From NCBI GenBank assembly GCA_963845675.1, contig CAWJSX010000001.1, forward strand, positions 992,001 to 1,056,000: a DNA stretch of 64,000 bases. Direction: 5' to 3'. The notes beneath the pieces were generated by a model. The model had not been told where the DNA came from and ran no database searches. It saw only the letters and a program-made list of their open reading frames with translations. The stretch is from CAWJMD01 sp963845675. GTDB taxonomy: Bacteria; Actinomycetota; Actinomycetes; Actinomycetales; CAWJMD01. Below are positions 57,527-64,000 of this stretch, piece after piece (position 1 is the first letter of the stretch; every line of letters starts with the position of its first letter). The position numbers were made by a program, and so were the translations under genes.

Positions 57527-58375
57527 GTGCAGGAGCGCAGCTCCCCCGCACAGCCGGGCGTGGTGCCCGCGGCCCGTCGGGCCGCGGGCACCATGTTCGC
57601 TGCGTTGTACGGCGACCTGGTGCCGCACCCGTGGCGGGGCGCCGACCCCGAGCACGACGCATACTCGCTGTTCCTCCAGCGCTCGCTCGCGATGGGCTGG
57701 CTCGACGACGCAGAGCCTGGCGATGGCCTTGCCGTCGGGAATGGCCTGTGGTCCATGAACGACGCCGGCTGGGAGCACCCGCTCGCCGGGCCCGGGCTGG
57801 TCGCGTGGTTCCAGGTCCAGGCGGAGGCGGTGGCCGCCGACCGGCCGCTGCCGGTGCAGGCATTCCTGCGCGGCGCTGGTGATGCGACGCAGCGGGCCGG
57901 AGCCCTGCACCTGAATGCGGTGCAGGTCCTCCTGCCGGTCCAGGGCCTTGACGCCGACGCGCGTCCGGCGTACGCCGCCGTGCCGGCGATGGCCACCCGG
58001 CACTGGTTCGGTGCGGGCGACCCGCAGGCGCGCACACCGGTGACGGTAGCCGTCAACGGCGGCCAGGACGTGTCCGTGCGGGTCGTGACAGGCCGGCTGG
58101 TCGAGCACCTCGAGCGCCTGGACCAGGCCGTCTTCAACGCCGCTTCTCATGAGGTCCGCGACCCCGGTACCGCCCCGCCCGCCCCCTTCGACGACACCTT
58201 CTGGAACGGACCACCCGGACCGGACCTGCTCCTGGACGGGACGCTGTCCGAGTGGACGTGCGAGGCGGTGGGGTGGCTGGCTGAGGTGCTGGCCGACTCC
58301 CTGTCCCGCCTGGGCGTGCGGTCCCCCGTCCTGCTGACGGTGTCCCGGGCCGCCCCCGCCTCCCCCGGACACTGA
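57527..58375 (+). CDS. Hypothetical protein
   Basis: 282 residues from GTG 57527, preceded by GGAAGGA. No signal peptide or transmembrane helix. Soluble mixed composition with several Trp residues (GDLVPHPWRGADPEHDAYSL, GWEHPLAGPGLVAWF, VPAMATRHWFGAGDP, LSEWTCEAVGWLAEVLADSL). I do not recognise a family. It follows the secreted protein by 44 bases and may share its transcript; it converges on the next gene. Confidence 0.65.
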   Translation: MQERSSPAQPGVVPAARRAAGTMFAALYGDLVPHPWRGADPEHDAYSLFLQRSLAMGWLDDAEPGDGLAVGNGLWSMNDAGWEHPLAGPGLVAWFQVQAEAVAADRPLPVQAFLRGAGDATQRAGALHLNAVQVLLPVQGLDADARPAYAAVPAMATRHWFGAGDPQARTPVTVAVNGGQDVSVRVVTGRLVEHLERLDQAVFNAASHEVRDPGTAPPAPFDDTFWNGPPGPDLLLDGTLSEWTCEAVGWLAEVLADSLSRLGVRSPVLLTVSRAAPASPGH

Positions 58376-58407
58376 GGGGACGAGGCTCAGCCGGCCCGTG
58401 CGGTCCG

Positions 58408-58788
58408 CTAGGGGTAGGTCCTGAACGGACCGTCGACCACCGGCCACAGCTCCTGGACCAGTGCGGTGATCACGGCCTCGACCTCGGCGTCGGTCCGCGC
58501 ACCCTCCAGTGGGTCCGGACGCTCGTACGCCCAGATCCCCAGCTTGGCCAGCTTCTTGCGAGCGTGAGGGGCGAAGCCGCGGCCTGTCAGCGAGGCGGTC
58601 GCCTCAGGACGGTCCGTGGGCGGGAGGACCTCCACGAGGTAGAGGGCACCGTCGGGCTCCCGGCACCACTGCACGAAGGGCGTGCTCGCGCCGACCGGGA
58701 ACTCCAGGCCGACGCCGAAGCCGCTGACCTCGCGGCTCTGGGCGGCGAGCGCCTGTCGGACTGCGAGGGTCAGGTCATTCGTGGTCAC
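58408..58788 (-). CDS. Small soluble protein, possible chaperone-like (TY-Chap/YbjN-type) fold
   Basis: 126 residues from GTG 58788: VRQALAAQSREVSGFGVGLE, FVQWCREPDGALYLVEVLPP, then KLAKLGIWAYERPDPLEGAR and TDAEVEAVITALVQELWPVV. An alpha/beta layout with a final helix after a charged loop recalls small YbjN/type III-chaperone-like actinobacterial proteins, but this is a weak impression only. It begins 31 bases after the giant protease ORF, so it is probably the last gene of that operon and might be a partner or chaperone for it. Confidence 0.6.
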   Translation of the reverse strand: MTTNDLTLAVRQALAAQSREVSGFGVGLEFPVGASTPFVQWCREPDGALYLVEVLPPTDRPEATASLTGRGFAPHARKKLAKLGIWAYERPDPLEGARTDAEVEAVITALVQELWPVVDGPFRTYP

Positions 58789-58819
58789 AGACGCGGATTG
58801 TGCCAGTTCGTCCTCGCTG

Positions 58820-61800
58820 TCACAGGCAGCTGTAGAGACTGTTCGGGTCCCGCTGCCGCTGCCCGATCCAGTCCTTGATCGACACGTACGCCGGCGGCAT
58901 CGCGGAGCTGCCACCCATCGGGTTGTTGGCCCAGAGGTCGAGCTTGGAGACGGCCATCTGCACCTGGTCGTGGAAACGACCCAGGTTCTCGAGGTGGAAC
59001 TGGTCACTCGTGAGCTCCGTCAGCCACAGGATCTGCGGACGCAGGTGCGTGATGAAGAAGAGTCGCCGGTTGGCGGGCTCGACGTCCGGGACGGAGCGGA
59101 TCGCCCGCTCCAGCTCGGTCTGGTCGACCGCTGAACCGGCCGTGATGTCGCAGGGGCCGACGAGGTAGGCCGCACCGATCGCCCCCGAGGTGCGAGGGCA
59201 GATGCGGTACCAGGGGATGACCCGGTCGTCCGCCCCGGCGGCCAGCTTGGTCAGCCAGCAGCGGTACCGCCACGCCCGCGGGTCGTTGGAGGCGTCGATC
59301 TTCTGCCTCAGGGACCGCACCGCCGCGTCCAGACGTCCGTACTCGCCCGGAGGCAGTGGCTCGTGCGGCGAGACGAAGCTCGGACGCGACGGGGGTGCCG
59401 GCGCCGTCGGTGCGACCGGGCCGGGCGCGGCCCGGTCGAGGATCTGCAGCAGCTCCCGTCGGGTGGCTCGGTGCAGCCGGCCGTGGAAGAGCCGGGACAG
59501 GTCGTCCCCGGTGCGTTCGACGCCCAGCTGGTTCCGCAGCTCGCGGCGCCTGTCCGCGGGGACCCGCGCGAAGAGCGTGCGGAGCCGCAGTCGGCGCCTG
59601 CGCACTCCCGGGTCGTCCGGGTCGGTGAAGCGCAGCCGGAGCTCGCGGGCGATCTCGTCGAGGAGCTCGCGGTAGGGGTCGTTCTCCGAGTCGAGGAGCA
59701 GCGCGGACGGCGCTGCCCACTCGGCGTCGAGCGAGTCCGCCTCGTCACTCTGCAGCCCGTCCCAGGGCAGCTCGTCGCCGTGCACCTCGTCGCCGTGCAC
59801 CTCGTCGCCTCCGGCGCCGGCGGTGCCGGCGGTGCCGTCGGGGCGCAGGACCTCAGCCGTGGACGCCCTCAGGTCGACCCCGAAGGCGAGGTCGGTCTGG
59901 CTGATGCTGCCCGCCTTCGGCACGTACCAGCGCCAGGTCGATCCCGGAGCGCCGCCGACGGTCCTCAGTCCGAACACGGCTCCGCGCAGGTGGACGCGGC
60001 TCTCCCTCGCGACGTCGCCCTGGTCCTGCGTGTAGTCCTTCCCGTAGAAGCCGCCCTCGAGGAAGCTGATCGCGTTCGCCCGCACCCAGCCCCGGTAGGT
60101 CGGCACGCCCGCGAGCGCGGAGTCCGTCATCGCACCTGCGAGCTCTGCCATCCGGTCGGACAGCAGGGCGCGGTAGGCGACGCTCGACGCACGGCCACCC
60201 CGGTCCTCGGCGTCGGTGGCGTCCCGGGACCGTCGCCCCCCGGACCCGCCCCCCGCGTCCGCGGCGAGGGTCACCATCGAGGCCGTGACGAAGAAGTGGT
60301 ACCAGTCCCCGGGGTCCGCGGTCCCGAACTCGTGGTCGGAGAAGAGCAGGTAGAAGATCGACACCTTCTCGGTGCCGCCTGTCGGCGCGTACTTCATTCG
60401 ACCGGACGGGTGGACGACCGCCGCGACGTAGGTCGTCCGCCCGTCGGTGTACTCGCCGGGCTGTCCCGTACCGCGCCAGGTGATGGCTGTGCCGCTGCGG
60501 ACGAAGGCCTTGAGCACGTTGTGGCACAGGAGGGTCGCGGCACCGACGTCTCCGGTCAGGTCGACCGCGATGCGGTGCAGCCGCGCCGGGTCGAGCGGCC
60601 GACGGCCGAGTCGCCAGTTCGAGATGACCCGGTCCCTCAGGCTCCGGCCGAGCGACAGCAGCACGGGCTCTGTCAGGAACTGGCGCGTCACATCGGCCGG
60701 GACCCGCGAGTCCCCCTCGTACTGGCTGAGGTACAGGGCGAGCTCGACCGGGTCCACGGTTCCCAGCGCCAGCGCCCGGCGCGCAGCGGGTCGCACCGCG
60801 TCGTCACGGATCCGGGTCCACTCCCTGGCCTTCGCGCTGCCCGACCGCAGGCCGCCTCGGCGGGCTCCGGGGTGCCGGGCGAAGAAGACCGCGTCGGTGA
60901 TGTCGTTCTCCGACCGACCGTCCCGCAGGAGCGTGGCGACCAGCCGCGTCTCGGCAGTCTCGGGCACGTCCTCCCCCGCACCCTGGGCGCCGCTCGTCGA
61001 GGCGCAGCGCGTGGGCCGAGGAGGCTGCGGGTCTGCCAGGTAGAGGGCACCCAGGTCCTGGTGGGCAGGAAGCTTGTTCGTGCTGAGCAGGAAGGTGCGG
61101 TACCGCTGGTCGAGGGCACGGCGGCTCAGCCGGGCCCTCCCCGCGGCGGCGATCTCGTCGCAGAAGAGCTTGGCGCTATCGGCGAGCGAACCGTTCGTGG
61201 CGCGCACGTCGGCGTCCGCGTGGTTCTTCGTCCACCTGTCGGATGCGGTGTACGCATCGCACTCGTACCGCATCATGTGGGCGTACGTCGGAGGACGCCG
61301 CTTGGCCTTGCGGAAGTCACGAACGTGGCAGGCCTCGTGGTGCAGGACCGCCTCCATCACACCGGGGGCGTCGGCCGAGGCGTCCACGTAGACGTTCGAC
61401 GCCGAGTTGGTCCACGCCTGGAATCCAGCGCCCCGCACCTGCGTCGACGGCACCTGGGTCATGTCGAGGATCGTCACCCCGGACGGCAGACCGAGTCGGC
61501 ACCAGACCTTCCGGGCCCTGACGACGTGCCCGGGGTCGTTCTCGGCGAGGTCTCCGGCGGCGTCCGAGTCGTCGGGCTCCGGGGCGGACCGGGGCCGCAG
61601 GAGCAGACGCCCCGGAGGCAGCACCCGGGACCGGTGGCTCTCCAGCGGAGCGTCGAGGATGTCGCACCTGCCCCGCGACCGGCTGCCGAGGGTGACGCCG
61701 AGCAGGACGTCGCCCGGACGGGTGGCGGCGGTCAGCGCCTCGCCGGGGCGCGCCACCACCTCGAAGCGCTCCCCCACCCACCGGCCGAGCCGGCCGTCGG

Positions 61801-63688
61801 GCCGATAGAGCAGCTCCCGGTAGGCCGTCGCGGGCGCTGCCGCGAGCACCAGGCGCGGGTCGGAGTCGCCGCCCACGAGCGCGGGAACCCAGCTGGTCCG
61901 GATCATCGTCGTCTCCTTCGTCGTGGCGTGGGGGAAGTCCGCGCGGAGCCTGTCGGTCAGGGCCCGCAGGTCGAGGAGCCCGCGACCTGCACGCCGCGGG
62001 TCGTGCGCCGGTGGGGACGGTGAGGCGGTCCCGAGGACGAGCGACCGGATCCGTCGCGCCGGCAGCCGACGGCCACCTGCCTCGAGGCAGAGGGCGACGG
62101 CACCGGTCACGTGCGGGGTCGCCATGCTGGTGCCCGACTTGCGGACCAGCAGGTCGGGGCTGCCGGCGCACTCGGCCGGAGCGGAGCGCAGTGCCAGCTC
62201 GTCCACGCCCCGGGCGACGAGGTCGGGCTTCACACGGTCGTCGCGCGTCCAGCCGGAGCTGGAGAACGGGGCCAGCGGGTGCCCCGCCTGATGGGCGTCG
62301 TAGGCGCCCACGACCAGGGGCAGGCGGCCGTTCGCCAGGGTGCCCGTGGTGGTGGTGGGGCTGGCGTCCGAGGCGCGGAACCGGCTCTGGCAGTGCGGGC
62401 ACGCCTGGTCCCGCTCGATCCACGCGTGGAAGGTGCCGTCGACCACGCTGCGCCCGAGGAGCGTCAGCGTCCACTCACCCGGCGGCGCCGTGACGTAGAG
62501 GAAGGCGTCGACCATGTTGTCGTGGTTGTTGGGATCGTCCTCGCGGTGGTAGACGCGGCCGACGACCTCACCGGCCACCACGACGTCGGCCACCTCCCCG
62601 AGCGCCGCTCGCACCGGGCGGTCCGACCCCGGCGGGGTCAGCTCCACCACCAGCTCGTCCACACCCGGGTACCAGACCTCCACCTCGTTCGGGGTCGAGT
62701 CGTCGGGGTGGGTGCTGAAGCGCATCGTCCGGCGGCCACCGGGCGGCACGTGACCGGTGCTGTGCGTGCCGGAGCGGTAGTAGTTGCCCGCGCTCTGCAC
62801 GACGAAGCAGCCGGGGGTGCCCAGGAGCAGCTGGTCGACGGCCATCTCGGCGGGCGTGCACCCGTCGTGCGGGCCGGCATGGCGTCCGACGCTGTCGTTG
62901 ACCACCCACGGCCGGCCCGCGGCGGTGCGCCGGACGAAGTCGAGACCCTCGAGCAGGCGCAGGGAGTCGCCGAGGTTCGCCAGCCCGCCGGTGTCCCGGT
63001 CGGCGAGGTGCACGAACGCGAGGTCCGCGTCGCACGCCACCCCGGCCGGCCCACCCGACCTCCCGTTGCCGGCGGCGATGTCGAGGACGTGACTGCCGTG
63101 GGCACCGGTTCCTGCGTCGGCGTCGGCCGGGTGGTACCCCAGAGCCAGGTAGGGCTGGTCGGTCCGCAGGGCAGCGTCGATGTCTGCGGACGAGAACACC
63201 GTCCCGTAGCCGTAGGGGGACGGGGAGCCGCGCGCGCCCGCCTGACGGTCCCGCTGGTCGAGGAGCGCCAGCAGACGCGTGCTCCCGTCGGCCCGGCGGA
63301 AGCACGCCGCCGCGAAGTCCAGTCCCCAGTCGAGGGCCGCCACGACGACGCCGCGACCGGTGAGCCCCGTCCCCTCCGGACGACGGCGATCCGTCGGACG
63401 GTGGACGGGGTCGGTCGCCGCCTCGGCGACGTCACCGGTGGCGGCCAGGGCAGTCTGGTGCTCGGGCCCCAGCCCCCGCGACGCCTTGCAGCTCGCCACG
63501 AGCGGATGTCGTCTCACCGCGACGACGTCGCGCGCGCGGATCCGGCACGTCGCCACGGTGCCGAAGCGAGCCACGACGCGGACGCCGGGCACGACCGCGT
63601 CGCGGAACCGGAACCGGACGATCGCCTCGACGACCCGCTCGGGGTCCCGCCGCTCGGCACGCAGCAGCTCGCGCAGCGCCGGGTCCAC
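58820..63688 (-). CDS. Subtilase (S8) joined to a large HEACH zinc-metallopeptidase-like protein (1622 residues)
   Basis: One open frame from GTG 63688 (GAGGA upstream). Residues 1-594 form an S8 peptidase with an I9-like prosegment (about 25-75) and no signal peptide: D120 (VAALDWGLDF), H197 (GAHGSHVLDIAAGN), N302 (SAGNYY), S521 (SGTSMATPHVTG), plus a CPHC insert near 430. An internal ATG (residue 595, 61906) has AAGGAG six bases upstream, so a separate 1028-residue protein may start there. That part has an HExxH motif H-E-A-C-H at 784-788 followed by YECDAY, a likely zincin, then about 800 residues I do not recognise, a GDEVHGDEVHGDE repeat, and a C-terminal region ending near WIGQRQRDPNSLYSCL. 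Confidence 0.85.
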   Translation of the reverse strand: MDPALRELLRAERRDPERVVEAIVRFRFRDAVVPGVRVVARFGTVATCRIRARDVVAVRRHPLVASCKASRGLGPEHQTALAATGDVAEAATDPVHRPTDRRRPEGTGLTGRGVVVAALDWGLDFAAACFRRADGSTRLLALLDQRDRQAGARGSPSPYGYGTVFSSADIDAALRTDQPYLALGYHPADADAGTGAHGSHVLDIAAGNGRSGGPAGVACDADLAFVHLADRDTGGLANLGDSLRLLEGLDFVRRTAAGRPWVVNDSVGRHAGPHDGCTPAEMAVDQLLLGTPGCFVVQSAGNYYRSGTHSTGHVPPGGRRTMRFSTHPDDSTPNEVEVWYPGVDELVVELTPPGSDRPVRAALGEVADVVVAGEVVGRVYHREDDPNNHDNMVDAFLYVTAPPGEWTLTLLGRSVVDGTFHAWIERDQACPHCQSRFRASDASPTTTTGTLANGRLPLVVGAYDAHQAGHPLAPFSSSGWTRDDRVKPDLVARGVDELALRSAPAECAGSPDLLVRKSGTSMATPHVTGAVALCLEAGGRRLPARRIRSLVLGTASPSPPAHDPRRAGRGLLDLRALTDRLRADFPHATTKETTMIRTSWVPALVGGDSDPRLVLAAAPATAYRELLYRPDGRLGRWVGERFEVVARPGEALTAATRPGDVLLGVTLGSRSRGRCDILDAPLESHRSRVLPPGRLLLRPRSAPEPDDSDAAGDLAENDPGHVVRARKVWCRLGLPSGVTILDMTQVPSTQVRGAGFQAWTNSASNVYVDASADAPGVMEAVLHHEACHVRDFRKAKRRPPTYAHMMRYECDAYTASDRWTKNHADADVRATNGSLADSAKLFCDEIAAAGRARLSRRALDQRYRTFLLSTNKLPAHQDLGALYLADPQPPRPTRCASTSGAQGAGEDVPETAETRLVATLLRDGRSENDITDAVFFARHPGARRGGLRSGSAKAREWTRIRDDAVRPAARRALALGTVDPVELALYLSQYEGDSRVPADVTRQFLTEPVLLSLGRSLRDRVISNWRLGRRPLDPARLHRIAVDLTGDVGAATLLCHNVLKAFVRSGTAITWRGTGQPGEYTDGRTTYVAAVVHPSGRMKYAPTGGTEKVSIFYLLFSDHEFGTADPGDWYHFFVTASMVTLAADAGGGSGGRRSRDATDAEDRGGRASSVAYRALLSDRMAELAGAMTDSALAGVPTYRGWVRANAISFLEGGFYGKDYTQDQGDVARESRVHLRGAVFGLRTVGGAPGSTWRWYVPKAGSISQTDLAFGVDLRASTAEVLRPDGTAGTAGAGGDEVHGDEVHGDELPWDGLQSDEADSLDAEWAAPSALLLDSENDPYRELLDEIARELRLRFTDPDDPGVRRRRLRLRTLFARVPADRRRELRNQLGVERTGDDLSRLFHGRLHRATRRELLQILDRAAPGPVAPTAPAPPSRPSFVSPHEPLPPGEYGRLDAAVRSLRQKIDASNDPRAWRYRCWLTKLAAGADDRVIPWYRICPRTSGAIGAAYLVGPCDITAGSAVDQTELERAIRSVPDVEPANRRLFFITHLRPQILWLTELTSDQFHLENLGRFHDQVQMAVSKLDLWANNPMGGSSAMPPAYVSIKDWIGQRQRDPNSLYSCL
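61904..61918 (-). promoter_or_regulatory. Internal ribosome site and ATG within the protease ORF
   Basis: AAGGAG (61918-61913) sits six bases before ATG (61906-61904), exactly at the boundary between the subtilase and the metallopeptidase-like part. In the +1 frame the same ATG forms ATGA, the overlap seen at many gene junctions in this window. Either two genes have become fused (really or by a base error), or the second protein is made both alone and as a fusion. Confidence 0.65.
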
Positions 63689-63720
63689 GGTCCGTCCTCA
63701 CCGGCACCGGCGACCGACGG

Positions 63721-64000
63721 CTACTTGGCCCCGCCGGCTGCAGGGCGGACAGTCAGACGCGTGCGCCGCCGCACGTCGCCGAGCTGCGCCGTGATCACGA
63801 CCGTCCCGGCAGCCTTGGCGGTGACCTTGCCTGTGGTCGAGTCGATCTCGGCGACGGAGGTGTCGTCCGAGGACCACGTGACGTCCTTGTCGAGCAGCTT
63901 CCCGGTCCGGTCGAACACGTCCGCGACGAAGCGGTCGTTCTGCCCCGCCTGGATCTCGCTCGAGGCCAGCACGTCGATCGAGCTGGCGGCACCCAGCCGT
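63721..64000 (-). CDS. Ig-like (BIG2) domain protein, C-terminal part; start outside window
   Basis: The visible 92 residues form one bacterial Ig-like group 2 repeat: VLASSEIQAGQNDRFVADVF, DKDVTWSSDDTSVAEIDSTT, GKVTAKAAGTVVITAQLGDV. BIG2 domains are typical of surface or secreted adhesive proteins. The gene ends 32 bases before the subtilase start on the same strand, so the protease ORF is probably in its operon. No anchoring motif follows the repeat. Confidence 0.82.
   Translation of the reverse strand, partial: RLGAASSIDVLASSEIQAGQNDRFVADVFDRTGKLLDKDVTWSSDDTSVAEIDSTTGKVTAKAAGTVVITAQLGDVRRRTRLTVRPAAGGAK

Noticed and set aside
59363..62023. 886-codon open frame antisense to the protease ORF
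   Set aside because: The minus-strand frame carries S8 and HExxH motifs and a ribosome site; this one has none.

Overview
The window is high-GC DNA from an actinobacterium. The gene order thrS-HIT-pgsA-acyltransferase-pimA ... pdxS ... pdxT-yebC-ruvC-ruvA-ruvB-yajC-secD-secF-apt-rel is characteristic of the phylum, and phosphatidylinositol mannoside genes plus an SsgA-like cell-division regulator fit a Nocardioidaceae-type member (Nocardioides, Aeromicrobium or a relative). The family-level placement is inference; no rRNA is present to confirm it. GTG starts and 1-4 base stop/start overlaps (GTGA, ATGA, TGATG) are used throughout.

Layout. 0-8.2 kb (minus): a pilT-like gene running off the left edge, pilB, aroE, mltG, ruvX and alaS. 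8.3-21 kb: two small envelope proteins, rarA, an MMPL exporter (plus), an ABC-F ATPase, aspS, a DinB-fold protein and a TipA-type MerR regulator (plus), a phosphotransferase coupled to hisS, and a metallo-beta-lactamase hydrolase. 21-24.6 kb (plus): a membrane-anchored cyclophilin, a DUF349 protein and a broken AbiEi-like gene. 24.6-34.6 kb (minus): rel, apt, secF, secD, yajC, then the Holliday junction set ruvC-ruvA-ruvB and yebC. 34.6-40.2 kb: vitamin B6 synthesis (pdxT, pdxS) interleaved with a helical-backbone metal receptor, a VOC protein and kynU, then a DUF3048 lipoprotein. 40.2-48.6 kb: the phosphatidylinositol mannoside operon (pgsA, acyltransferase, pimA), an EF-G-like GTPase on the opposite strand, a HIT protein and thrS. 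48.6-55.3 kb: MOSC protein, tRNA-Val(CAC), a small membrane protein, ssgB-like, pabC-pabB, a degenerate beta-lactamase-fold lipoprotein and a CapA-type lipoprotein. 55.4-55.7 kb: tRNA cluster Gly(GCC)-Cys(GCA)-Val(GAC). 55.7-64 kb looks accessory: an integrase remnant abutting tRNA-Val, a VapBC-type toxin-antitoxin pair, a cysteine-rich secreted protein behind a CRP-like palindrome, unknown proteins, and a minus-strand gene set of an Ig-like protein, a 1622-residue ORF joining a subtilase to a zinc-metallopeptidase-like protein, and a small trailing protein.

Sequence quality matters here. Between about 20.8 and 53.9 kb more than 20 genes, several of them essential (thrS, secD, secF, pgsA, rel), carry over 40 apparent single-base frameshifts, while 1-20.7 kb and 54.1-64 kb read cleanly. 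This is best explained by unpolished or low-coverage sequence, not gene decay. Frameshifted genes are therefore listed with their full inferred span.

The two most interesting non-routine signals are a pair of near-identical 57-base perfect palindromes (9.07 and 18.04 kb) whose outer arms differ but with compensating changes, and the subtilase/metallopeptidase locus at the right end.
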